64,000 bases of DNA, taken from NCBI GenBank assembly GCA_013823855.1, contig PNMW01000011.1:62001-126000 (forward strand). Reading direction: 5' to 3'. The DNA is from Lysobacteraceae bacterium. Lineage in GTDB: Bacteria > Pseudomonadota > Gammaproteobacteria > Nevskiales > Nevskiaceae. Position numbers and translations under genes: made by a program. This document shows positions 56,366 to 64,000 of this stretch, one piece after another (the stretch's first letter is position 1; each line of letters opens with the position of its first letter). Below the pieces are notes generated by a model. It did not search any database and was not told the DNA's origin. It saw only the letters and a list, made by a program, of their open reading frames with translations.

Positions 56366-57322
56366 TCACAGCGTTGCCGCGGAAGGCTTGCGCCGATCCG
56401 GCCTGAACCACCAGGCGAGCAGCAGCAGCGCCAGCAGCCCGGGGATCCAGCGCAGGTCGGTTTCGACGACGGCGGGATGGGCGAGCATGCGGTCGTGCAG
56501 TGCTAAGTCCAGCGATGTCGTGTCCACGAGCCGCGTGTAGCCGAAGCCGACGTTCTTCGCCAGCTGCTGCAGATGCGCCTCGCGCAACTCGGACAGGTGT
56601 TCGTGGCGGGTGCCGCCGGTGCTGTTCGCGGCCCCGCCCCATTGCAGCACTTCGGTCGCGCGCCAGTAGCCGATGCGGTGGCCGTCCTGATCGGATTTCG
56701 GAATCGGCTGCGCTTCCAGCCCGCCGACGCCGACCACCCAGCCGCGCACTTCGCCGAGCGGGCCGTCGTAGCTGCGGATCCGTTCCGGCGGCAGCGGCGG
56801 GGCCTCGTGGCCGTCGGTCATGAAGATCACCGTCGGCAGCGGCTTCAGGTCGCGGACATTGGTCATCGTCCACAGCAGGCCTTCCTGGATCTCGCTGGAG
56901 CGCTCGAAGGCCATGCGGCTGTCGATGTTGTCGAGCGCGGCGAGCAGCGCGCTGTAGTTGCGGCAGACCTCGACCGGCGCCAGCAGCGTGACGATCTTGC
57001 GGCCGGCGAACACGGCCCAGCCGATCCGCGTATCGCACTTCGGGTTCTTCAGCGCTTCGGCGACCGCGTGCTTGGCGAATTGCAGGCGGCTGACAAGCCG
57101 GCCGCCGATCCGGTAGTCCTCGACGTTCATGCTTTGCGAGACGTCGAAGATCACCATGTGATCGTAGGCGTTGCGGGTCACCGGCAGCTTCGGCATCCAG
57201 ACGGCTGCGGCGAGCAGCGCGATCACCGGCAGCAGCAGCCAGCCGCCACCGCCGAGCGCGTTGCGGACGTAGGCGAAAACGCCGCCGCTGCGCCGGCCAT
57301 CGTCGTTCGGGATCGCGCTCAC
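56366..57322 (-). CDS. mxaL: MxaL-like von Willebrand A protein
   Basis: A 318-residue membrane protein. An N-terminal membrane helix (GWLLLPVIALLAAAVWMP) is followed by a von Willebrand A domain with the metal-site motif DVSQS (IFDVSQSMN) and FMTDGHEAPPL. A C-terminal helix (WIPGLLALLLLAWWF) ends the chain. In methylotrophs MxaL is needed for calcium insertion into methanol dehydrogenase. The start is GTG at 57322, overlapping the mxaK stop. Confidence 0.87.
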   Translation of the reverse strand: MSAIPNDDGRRSGGVFAYVRNALGGGGWLLLPVIALLAAAVWMPKLPVTRNAYDHMVIFDVSQSMNVEDYRIGGRLVSRLQFAKHAVAEALKNPKCDTRIGWAVFAGRKIVTLLAPVEVCRNYSALLAALDNIDSRMAFERSSEIQEGLLWTMTNVRDLKPLPTVIFMTDGHEAPPLPPERIRSYDGPLGEVRGWVVGVGGLEAQPIPKSDQDGHRIGYWRATEVLQWGGAANSTGGTRHEHLSELREAHLQQLAKNVGFGYTRLVDTTSLDLALHDRMLAHPAVVETDLRWIPGLLALLLLAWWFRPDRRKPSAATL

Positions 57323-57906
57323 GGCAGCTCGGGCTTGTCGCCGTTCGGGCGCTCGACGGCCGGCGGCGGCGTGACCTCGACATTGCCGTCGTCGGCTTCC
57401 GGCTCCAGCCACAGCGCCCGTTCGAGGTTGTAGCGCGCTTCCCAGTGCTGCGGGTCCTCGTCGAGCACCCGGCGATAGGCCTGCTTGCCGAGTTCGACCA
57501 GGGTCCGGCCCTTGGCGACCTGCTCGTCGCCGATCGCCTTCGCCTGCCGCAGGTGCAGGTTGCCGAGGTCGTAGCGGGCGATCAGGCGGATGTCGTCGCG
57601 TGGCGACTGCGACAGCGTTTCCAGCGCTTTCAGCGCCCGGTCGTAGTCGCCGCCCTGTGCCAGCGCCAGGGCAAACGCCAGTGCCGCTTCGGGCGAATCG
57701 AGCGGCGGCGTCCTGAGTGTTGCAACCTGCCCGGCGGCCTCGCCGGCTGCTTTCACCTGCGCCGCCTCGGTCGCGAATGCGGCTGCTTCGGCGATCAGCG
57801 CATTGGCGTGCTCGGCGGCCCGCAGCTGCAGCCCGAGCGCGAGCGCGGTGCCGGCCAGTGCCAGCGAAACGCCACCGAAGGCGAGATGGATCGGGGTGCG
57901 TTTCAT
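57319..57906 (-). CDS. mxaK: MxaK-like protein
   Basis: A 195-residue protein with an N-terminal membrane anchor (HLAFGGVSLALAGTALALGL) and a TPR-like periplasmic body (ALALAQGGDYDRALKALETL, YDLGNLHLRQAKAIG). It resembles MxaK, an accessory factor in methanol dehydrogenase maturation. It overlaps mxaC and mxaL by 4 bp. Confidence 0.85.
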   Translation of the reverse strand: MKRTPIHLAFGGVSLALAGTALALGLQLRAAEHANALIAEAAAFATEAAQVKAAGEAAGQVATLRTPPLDSPEAALAFALALAQGGDYDRALKALETLSQSPRDDIRLIARYDLGNLHLRQAKAIGDEQVAKGRTLVELGKQAYRRVLDEDPQHWEARYNLERALWLEPEADDGNVEVTPPPAVERPNGDKPELP

Positions 57907-58919
57907 CGCGAGAAGCTCCGCACGGTGGTGGCGCGATGGGCGAGCAAGGCCAGACAGGCGAGGATCGCGGCCAGGTAGAAGTACGGCGTGAAATCGCGGC
58001 GCGGAATCCGTTCCTGGTATTCCAGCGGCAGGTTCTGGGCGCGCTCGATCTCGGCCACCGCTTTCGATACCGCGTCCGGGCTTTCCGCCTCGTAGACCTT
58101 GTAGGTGGTCGGCAGGGTCTTGAAGAAGCGATGCATCGCGACGTCGGTGATCAGGCCGACCGCCTCCGGTTCCTTCTCGGAATCCAGCCGCGGCCAGTTC
58201 ACTGAGCGCAGGTAGATCCAGTTCAGCGCGATGCGGTTCTGGCGCATGCCGTTGCGGATGTTCTGGCGGGTGATCTCGTCGATTTCCGCCGCGCCATCGG
58301 AGACCAGCAGGATCACCCGGCTGCCGGTGTACGCGCGGCCGTTGAACTGCTCGATCGCCGCCATCAGGCCACGGCCGAGATCGGTGCCGGGCAGGCCGTT
58401 GGAAATGCCGGCCGCGGTGATGCCGGCCTGGATCACCTCCGGCGACTGCGAGAACGGCGTCACCCGGAACGGTGCTGCGCCAAACATCAGCAGCGAAAAG
58501 CGATCGGCCGGCCGCCGCTCGACGAACGCCGACAAGGCCTGACGCGCGACATTGCGCTTGCGCAGCGGGCTGTCGCGGCGGCGCTTCGGGTGCGCGCCGC
58601 GGGCCAGCATCTCGTCATCCATGCTCAGGGAAGAGTCGAACAGCACGACGATCTCGGCACCGCGGCCGATCCGCTCGACATCCCACTCCGGCCGCCCCGG
58701 ACGCGCCAGCGCCAGCACCGTGGCCAGGATCGCGATCACCGCCGCCGCGCGGCCGATGCGCTCGACCCAGATGCCGAGACGGTCCTTCGGCAGCCAGGCC
58801 AGCGACGGGAAGGTCAGTTCCTCGCGCCGCCGGCGCAGCAGCGGCAGCACCGCCAGCGGCAGCAGCAGCAGCGCCCAGGGTGTGGCGAAATCCAGCGGCA
58901 GGTTCAGCCCGTCGATCAT
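57903..58919 (-). CDS. mxaC: MxaC-like von Willebrand A protein
   Basis: A 338-residue membrane protein. Two N-terminal helices (about residues 13-28 and 53-72) precede a von Willebrand A domain with VVLFDSSLSMDDEM and LLVSDGAAEID. A C-terminal helix (YFYLAAILACLALLAH) follows. It matches MxaC of the methanol oxidation cluster. It overlaps mxaA and mxaK by 4 bp. Confidence 0.87.
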   Translation of the reverse strand: MIDGLNLPLDFATPWALLLLPLAVLPLLRRRREELTFPSLAWLPKDRLGIWVERIGRAAAVIAILATVLALARPGRPEWDVERIGRGAEIVVLFDSSLSMDDEMLARGAHPKRRRDSPLRKRNVARQALSAFVERRPADRFSLLMFGAAPFRVTPFSQSPEVIQAGITAAGISNGLPGTDLGRGLMAAIEQFNGRAYTGSRVILLVSDGAAEIDEITRQNIRNGMRQNRIALNWIYLRSVNWPRLDSEKEPEAVGLITDVAMHRFFKTLPTTYKVYEAESPDAVSKAVAEIERAQNLPLEYQERIPRRDFTPYFYLAAILACLALLAHRATTVRSFSR

Positions 58920-60097
58920 CGTTCGTGGGCGCGCTCGATCGACCGCAGTTCGGCGCACAGCGCGGTCAGTGATTGACCCTCGGTGGCGGGCTGGCCACCG
59001 AAGAAGCGGGCCGCCGATTCGGCGTAGAAACGCTCGATCGCTCCGCGCGCGGCTTCGAACTCGGGCCGGGCGCGGAACAGCAGCGCCAAGGTCCCCGGCT
59101 GGATCGCGCGGCCGGCGCTGGCATCGAAAGCCTGATGCAGCAGCCGCCAGGCCTCGTCCGACTGCGCGTCGACACGCGCGAGCTGACGGCGCGCGCGGCC
59201 GAACGGCAGGCGCTCCGACGCCGCCCATTCGCGCCAGCGCCACCAGCCGAGCCACAGCGCCAGCATGCCCGCGAGACCGAGCAGCGCCAGCTTCAGCCGG
59301 TGACGGATCGGCGCGATGGCGATCGTCGGCGCCGGCCGGTCCGGCTGCAGCGGCAGCAGCCCGCCCTGATTGCGGACCAGGCTCGCGGTGATCGCGCCGA
59401 CGGTGATCGGCCAGTCGGCGACCTCGATGAACACCTCCGGTGTCGTCGTCCGCAGCTTCAGCTTCGGCAGCGCGATGACGTCGACATCCTTCGAGGCATT
59501 GACGATCTGGTATTCCATCGCCAGCCAGCGCGTACCGTCCGGATCGCGCTCGATGCGCGACGCGCGGCGGCTGATCCAGACGCCGAAGCGGTCCTTGCGC
59601 GGCAGCTCGGCGAGTTCGACCGGCTGGCCGTCGACGGTCAGCTGCACGCGCTGCACCAGCGTGTCGCCGACCAGATAGCCATACGGCCGCGGGTTGTCGA
59701 CCGGCGAGCGCAGCGGCACGACGACGACGGGCGGCGGCGGTGGCGGCACATAGCCCTGCGTCGCTGCGGCATCAGGCACATAGCCTTCGGCGACCGGCAT
59801 CGCGTCGACGGCTTCCGGCGGCGCTGCTGCTGCCGCCGCTGCAGCGGGTGCCGCCGGTTCCTGCTGCGACGGCGGCGGGCCGTTCAAAGGATTATCGACG
59901 GTCAGCGCCTGAATCCGCGCGTCCTCCTCGGCCTTCAGCCGCGCCGCTTCGGCTTCGCGCGCGGCGCGCTTGGCCGGGCGCGGATCGAACAGCGCTTCGC
60001 CCTTGAACGGCGGCTTGTAGTCGCGGTTCGGCGGCTCTTGCGCCTGCGCCGCCGAACAGGCGAGCAGCACGGCAAGCGCTGCGCTCGCGCGCCTCAT
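58916..60097 (-). CDS. mxaA: MxaA-like protein
   Basis: A 393-residue protein with a signal peptide (ALAVLLACSAAQAQ). A charged helix and an alanine/proline-rich linker (about residues 75-140) precede a beta-rich domain with GDTLVQRVQLTVDGQPVELA. One C-terminal membrane helix (LALLGLAGMLALWLGWW) is followed by a cytoplasmic tail of about 100 residues. It is longer than typical MxaA (about 300) because of the linker. It overlaps mxaS and mxaC by 4 bp. Confidence 0.8.
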   Translation of the reverse strand: MRRASAALAVLLACSAAQAQEPPNRDYKPPFKGEALFDPRPAKRAAREAEAARLKAEEDARIQALTVDNPLNGPPPSQQEPAAPAAAAAAAAPPEAVDAMPVAEGYVPDAAATQGYVPPPPPPVVVVPLRSPVDNPRPYGYLVGDTLVQRVQLTVDGQPVELAELPRKDRFGVWISRRASRIERDPDGTRWLAMEYQIVNASKDVDVIALPKLKLRTTTPEVFIEVADWPITVGAITASLVRNQGGLLPLQPDRPAPTIAIAPIRHRLKLALLGLAGMLALWLGWWRWREWAASERLPFGRARRQLARVDAQSDEAWRLLHQAFDASAGRAIQPGTLALLFRARPEFEAARGAIERFYAESAARFFGGQPATEGQSLTALCAELRSIERAHER

Positions 60098-60978
60098 GCG
60101 TTGGCCTCGAAGAAGTATTCGGACATCGCATCGGCATCGAAGGCGCCCTGCACCCAGAACGGCCGCAGGCCGCGATTGGCGAAGTACGCGGCGAGCGTCG
60201 CACGGCGTTCGGCGACCGTTTCGCGCCACTGCGCCCGCAGGCTCGGCCTGAGCCACATCGCGCTGCGGGTCGCCGATTCGGCATCGCGCAAGGACGCCAG
60301 CCCGTTCAGCGGCGGCGGCTCGATCTCGGCCGGGTCCCAGATGATCACCGGCACGATGAAGGCGCGCGACAGCGGGTCCAGCGCCTCGTCGAGCCGGACC
60401 AGCGGGAAGTGGAAATCGGAGGCGAGAAACACCAGGCACTGCCGCCCGGCCAACTGGCGCAGCGCGGCGGCGAGACCATCGACCGGATCGCCCTGATGCC
60501 GCTCGCCAACCTCGGCGCGCGCGGCCAGCTGAGGATCATCGAGTGCGGCGGCCATCACCTGGCCGATGCCGCGGCTCAGGCTCGGCGGCACCTGCAGGTC
60601 TTCGCGCTCCTGGCTGTCGAAGGCGACCATGCCGGCGGCGTCGCCAACCCGCGAGGCGCTGGCGCCGATCGCCCGGGCCAGATCGGACAGCACGGCGAGC
60701 TTGGTCCGCGCGGCGCCGAAGACCATCGACGCCGAGACATCGGCCGCCAGCCAGACCGGGATGCCGACCCGCTGCCGCATCACGCGCACCAGCCAGTCGC
60801 CGCGCACGTCGCGCAAGCTGGCGCGGACATCGAGGCGGCGCGGATCGGGGCGGCTGAAAAGTGTTGCGTGGGTGACGAACTCCTGGCCGTTGCCATGACT
60901 CAAGCCGGGATGCGAGCCCGGCCGCTGGCTGCCCGCCCGCGTCGGCAGCCGGTAATAGAAATCGCTGGCCTGGGTCAT
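60094..60978 (-). CDS. mxaS: MxaS-like DUF58 protein
   Basis: A 294-residue cytoplasmic DUF58 protein with a von Willebrand-like core: RRLDVRASLRDVRGDWLVRV, then VWLAADVSASMVFGA (DxSxS) and CLVFLASDFHFPLV. In MoxR-type operons such a protein works with the AAA+ ATPase encoded just upstream. It starts 1 nt after mxaR. Confidence 0.87.
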   Translation of the reverse strand: MTQASDFYYRLPTRAGSQRPGSHPGLSHGNGQEFVTHATLFSRPDPRRLDVRASLRDVRGDWLVRVMRQRVGIPVWLAADVSASMVFGAARTKLAVLSDLARAIGASASRVGDAAGMVAFDSQEREDLQVPPSLSRGIGQVMAAALDDPQLAARAEVGERHQGDPVDGLAAALRQLAGRQCLVFLASDFHFPLVRLDEALDPLSRAFIVPVIIWDPAEIEPPPLNGLASLRDAESATRSAMWLRPSLRAQWRETVAERRATLAAYFANRGLRPFWVQGAFDADAMSEYFFEANA

Positions 60979-60979
60979 C

Positions 60980-61999
60980 TCAGGGCGCCGGCACGCGCTC
61001 GAGGATCTGCGCGACCAGCGCATCGGCCAGCTCCGCGCGGCGCAGTTCGTAGACCGGCGTGAAGAACACGCGATGGACCATCGTCGACGGGAACACCGCC
61101 TGGATGTCGTCCGGCGTCAAATAATCGCGACCGGCCAGCCAGGCGACGACTCGCGCGGCACGGACCAGTGCCGAGACGCCGCGCGGGCTGGCGCCAGCGA
61201 GGATCAGCCGGCGCAGGTCGACGTTGGCAAGCACGATGCCGGCGGCCAGCGGATTGCGGGTCGCTTCCCAGAGATCGAGCACGTACTTTTCGAGTGCGGT
61301 ACTGGCGCGCACCGAGGCCTGGATGCCGGCGCCGATCTCGTTGAGCCTTTCCCAGGGCAGCAGGCCGGCGGGCACGGTGTCGATCAGCCGGTCGGTGTCG
61401 TGGAAGTCCGGATTGAAGGCCAGCTGGCGGCGGATGTCCGGCCCGGAAGGGGTTGCCATCCGCAGCTCGAACATGAAGCGGTCGCGCGCTGCGGAGGCGA
61501 GTTCGAAGGTTTCCTCGCGCTCGATCTTGTTGCGATCGGCGAACACCGTCATCTGCGGGAAGCGGTACTCACGGTTGAAGGCACTGACCGTGCGCTCGGC
61601 CATCGCCCGCAGCAGCAGCGACTGCACCTGCGGCCGGGCGCGGTTGATCTCGTTGAAGAAGAAGGTCACCAGCCGCTCGCCATGGCGCAGCAGCGGGCCG
61701 GGGTCGATGCGCGGCTTGCCGTTTTCGTCCACATACGTGTGGTAGATCAGGTCACCCGGCATCAGGTCGACCGTGCCCTCGACGCGCTCGAAGTCGCCGC
61801 CGATGGCGCGCGAAAACGCCCGCAGCACGGTGGTCTTGCCGACGCCGACATCGCCTTCGAGCAGCACGTGGCCGCGGGCGAACAGCGCGATGTTGATCAG
61901 CCGCACCGTCGCCGGCGCGCCGATCACCGCGCGGTTCACGGCCGCTTCGATCTTCAGCGCCTGATCGCGCCAGTCCTGCAGTTGCGTGTCGGTGGTCAT
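60980..61999 (-). CDS. mxaR: MxaR/MoxR-type AAA+ ATPase
   Basis: A 339-residue AAA+ chaperone of the MoxR family. Walker A is LEGDVGVGKTTVLRAFS, Walker B FFFNEINRARPQVQSLLLRA, and sensor regions follow, ending with the lid PRGVSALVRAARVVAWLAGR. MoxR ATPases work with von Willebrand proteins to insert cofactors or assemble complexes. It is the first gene of the six-gene operon mxaRSACKL. Confidence 0.92.
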   Translation of the reverse strand: MTTDTQLQDWRDQALKIEAAVNRAVIGAPATVRLINIALFARGHVLLEGDVGVGKTTVLRAFSRAIGGDFERVEGTVDLMPGDLIYHTYVDENGKPRIDPGPLLRHGERLVTFFFNEINRARPQVQSLLLRAMAERTVSAFNREYRFPQMTVFADRNKIEREETFELASAARDRFMFELRMATPSGPDIRRQLAFNPDFHDTDRLIDTVPAGLLPWERLNEIGAGIQASVRASTALEKYVLDLWEATRNPLAAGIVLANVDLRRLILAGASPRGVSALVRAARVVAWLAGRDYLTPDDIQAVFPSTMVHRVFFTPVYELRRAELADALVAQILERVPAP

Positions 62000-62315
62000 C
62001 GCGGTGAAGGGCGCTCGTGTCGGTGTCGCGCTGCGGGACGCGCCGCGCGGCGTGGTCAGTCGGGGCCACGAGCCGAACGCCGGCCGCTGCGATGCGCAGA
62101 CTCGGCCGCGATCGACGCAGGTCGACCGGCCGACGGCACCCCATGGGCTTGCTCCTCCAGCTCGCGCGTCGCAGTCCTCCGGCGATCACGCTGCCGGGCC
62201 ACGATCCTTTTTGCGGTCACGAACTTAGCGCAGTTCCGCCATCCGGTGGGACGCGGGCCGGCCCTGTGTCGACAGGCGTGCGGTGTGTCCTGGATGACCC
62301 ACCGCTGCAGGCCGG
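62000..62315. other. intergenic region between mxaR and phrB
   Basis: About 316 bp with no credible gene. It holds the mxaR promoter region and the 3' side of phrB; I could not pick out a convincing promoter, hairpin or repeat. In methylotrophs mxaF, J, G and I would be expected just upstream of mxaR; they are absent. Confidence 0.6.
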
Positions 62316-63776
62316 TCAGCCCTCGCCGCCGCCCTTGATCCGGGTGTACGCCGCCAGCGCCCGGTCGCGCGATTCGCTCAAGGACACGATCGGCTTCGGA
62401 TAATCCCGCCCTGGCGAGAACCTGGCCGCCAGCCAGACCGCCGGCCTGGCTTCCCAGGGCGCGTGCAGCGCGGCATCCGGCAGCCTGGCGATTTCCGGCA
62501 CCCAGCGCCGCAGGTAGCGGCCCTCGCCGTCGAACTTCGCCGACTGCAGCACCGGGTTGAAGATCCGGAAGTACGGCGCGGCATCGGCGCCGCAGCCGGC
62601 CGCCCATTGCCAGCCGAGCGAGTTCTGCGGCAGCGAGGCATCGACCAGGGTGTCCCAGAACCAGCGCGCGCCTTCCTGCCACGGGATCAGCAGGTTCTTG
62701 GTCAGGAAGCTGGCGACGATCATCCGCACCCGGTTGTGCATCCAGCCGGTGTGCCAGAGCTGGCGCATGCCGGCATCGACGATCGGCACGCCGGTCGCAC
62801 CGCGCTGCCAGGCGCGCAGGTCGTCGGCGTAGTCGGCCGGATCGCGCCACGGGAACGCCGCGAACTTGTCGTACATCGGCCGATCGGTGGTTGCCGGGTA
62901 ATGGAACAGCAGGTGGTGCGAGAACTCGCGCCAGCCCAGTTCGCGGACGAAGTGCTCGACATTGCCGATCAGCCCCGGCGCCTGGTTCTCGGCGACCAGC
63001 TGCCGGGTGCGCTGCACCAGCTGCACCGGGCCGATCTCGCCGAAATGCAGATGCGGCGACAGGCTCGAGGTGCTGGCCGCCGCCGGCAGGTCGCGCTGGT
63101 CGTGGTAGCGCGCGGCGCCATCGGCGCAGAACGCTTCCATCTGTGCCCAGGCGCCGGTTTCGCCCGGCGTCCAGTGCGCGTAGAAGCCGCCGTCCCAGGG
63201 GATCGTCGGCAGCAGCTTCAGCGCGTCGACCGGCAGGCCGGCCGGGAGCTGTGCCGGCGCCGGAATCCGCGCCGGTGCCGGTCGCGGCATGCGCACCGGC
63301 CGGGCGCCGGCATTGCGCCAGAACGGCGTGAACACGCGATAGGGGTCGCCGCCGCCGGTCTTCACTTCCCAGGGCTCGGCCAGCAGCGCCGAGTTGTGGC
63401 TTTCGGCGCTGATGCCGGCCTCGCGCAGCGCTGCCTTGATCCGCCTGTCGCGGGCGACGATCGCCGGCTCGTACAGGCGGTTCCAGTGCACCGCGGTGGC
63501 CCCGGTCTCGGCGATCAGCCGGCGCAGTTCGGCCAGCATGTCGCTGCCGCTGCGGATCACCAGCGGCGCGCCGAGTTCGGCCAGCCGCGCCGCGTGCGCC
63601 TTCAGGCTGTGGTGCAGCCACCAGCGGCTGGCGGCACCCGGTGGCCAGCCGTCCTCCTCGCCCGGGGCGTGGATGTAGACCGGGATCAGGTGCTGGTGAT
63701 GGTCGAGGGCGTGGTCGAGGGCGGGATGGTCGGCAACGCGGAAATCGCGTCTGAACCAGACGAGGGCAGTGCTCAC
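62316..63776 (-). CDS. phrB: class I deoxyribodipyrimidine photolyase
   Basis: A 486-residue light-driven DNA repair enzyme that splits cyclobutane pyrimidine dimers with FAD. Recognisable parts are the N-terminal ALVWFRRDFRVADHPALDHA for the antenna domain, SPHLHFGEIGPVQL, MHNRVRMIVASFLTKNLLI and YFRIFNPVLQSAKFDGEGRY for the FAD domain. Length is normal. The start is GTG at 63776; the upstream extension of the frame overlaps the next gene. Confidence 0.96.
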   Translation of the reverse strand: MSTALVWFRRDFRVADHPALDHALDHHQHLIPVYIHAPGEEDGWPPGAASRWWLHHSLKAHAARLAELGAPLVIRSGSDMLAELRRLIAETGATAVHWNRLYEPAIVARDRRIKAALREAGISAESHNSALLAEPWEVKTGGGDPYRVFTPFWRNAGARPVRMPRPAPARIPAPAQLPAGLPVDALKLLPTIPWDGGFYAHWTPGETGAWAQMEAFCADGAARYHDQRDLPAAASTSSLSPHLHFGEIGPVQLVQRTRQLVAENQAPGLIGNVEHFVRELGWREFSHHLLFHYPATTDRPMYDKFAAFPWRDPADYADDLRAWQRGATGVPIVDAGMRQLWHTGWMHNRVRMIVASFLTKNLLIPWQEGARWFWDTLVDASLPQNSLGWQWAAGCGADAAPYFRIFNPVLQSAKFDGEGRYLRRWVPEIARLPDAALHAPWEARPAVWLAARFSPGRDYPKPIVSLSESRDRALAAYTRIKGGGEG

Positions 63777-63792
63777 AATGGGCGTGGGAAGG

Positions 63793-64000
63793 TCAGGAAG
63801 AAGTCGGGGCTCCCGGCAGGCGCGTGCCGCACTGGCCGCAGAACACGGCGGTGGCATTGGCCGGCGTGCCGCACTGTGTGCAGAAGCGGGTCGCGGCGGC
63901 TGACGGCGGCGCCGGCACCGTCGTCGGGGCGCCGACCAGGGCCTGCTGCACGCCGGCACCCAGCGCCGGGTTCGCGCCTTGCGGCGGGTTGATCTTGTCG
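63793..64000 (-). CDS. zinc-ribbon protein, N-terminus missing
   Basis: Only the last 69 residues are in the window. They are a proline/alanine-rich linker and a C-terminal zinc ribbon with two CxxC pairs (RFCTQCGTPANATAVFCGQC). Such ribbons end SPFH-domain and other membrane-associated proteins; the main domain lies beyond the edge. It ends 16 bp before phrB and probably shares its operon. Confidence 0.75.
   Translation of the reverse strand, partial: DKINPPQGANPALGAGVQQALVGAPTTVPAPPSAAATRFCTQCGTPANATAVFCGQCGTRLPGAPTSS

Noticed and set aside
62000-62315. Search for mxaF or other dehydrogenase remnant before mxaR
   Set aside because: No frame with quinoprotein motifs was seen; the region appears non-coding.

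Overview
The window is a gene-dense, very GC-rich chromosome segment from a gammaproteobacterium. Gene content and order (ubiE-ubiJ-ubiB, hslV-hslU, glnA with ntrB-ntrC, gpsA-secB-grxC-yibN opposite envC-ctpA, glyQ-glyS-gmhB, hisE-tatABC) resemble Pseudomonas, Xanthomonas and especially Nevskia/Solimonas-like lineages. The genus is an inference; there is no rRNA gene in the window to fix it. I saw no tRNA gene, CRISPR array, prophage or complete insertion sequence.

Layout. 1-4.3 kb (minus): a TPR-like secreted protein cut by the edge, a DUF6279 lipoprotein, rubredoxin and a DUF1631 protein. 4.5-14 kb: B12-dependent methionine synthase metH, an exported methyltransferase-like protein, an S9 peptidase, slyD and small envelope proteins. 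14-19 kb (plus): hisB-H-A-F-E running into tatABC, with no hisI. 19.2-21.4 kb: a response regulator/histidine kinase pair split by a 287-bp inverted-repeat element that carries the stop codon of one gene and the start codon of the other. 21.4-27.5 kb: ampD-ampE-btuF (minus), a large M16 metallopeptidase and trmL. 27.6-33.9 kb: six glycosyltransferase genes in two divergent operons, probably for lipopolysaccharide core or another surface glycan. 33.9-39 kb: gpsA-secB-grxC-yibN opposite envC-ctpA, without the gpmI gene often found there. 39-46.6 kb (minus): hslV-hslU-DUF971-def, then ubiE-[mrr]-ubiJ-ubiB, where a solitary Mrr-type restriction endonuclease gene sits inside the ubiquinone operon. 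46.7-51.6 kb (minus): glnA, a DUF4124 protein, ntrB and ntrC, with a plausible sigma-54 promoter before glnA. 52-55.8 kb (plus): glyQ-glyS-gmhB, with a palindromic in-frame insertion in glyS. 55.8-62 kb (minus): a tightly overlapping mxaRSACKL operon, lacking any methanol dehydrogenase gene nearby, followed by a ParE-type toxin-antitoxin pair. 62.3-64 kb: a class I photolyase and the end of a zinc-ribbon protein.

Most of the window is conserved housekeeping DNA. The unusual points are the structured mobile element between the two-component genes, the orphan mxa operon with its toxin-antitoxin tail, the mrr gene inside the ubi operon, and the palindromic insertion inside glyS. Nothing here can be called a wholly new system from sequence alone; the orphan mxa operon and the mobile element are the best candidates for follow-up.
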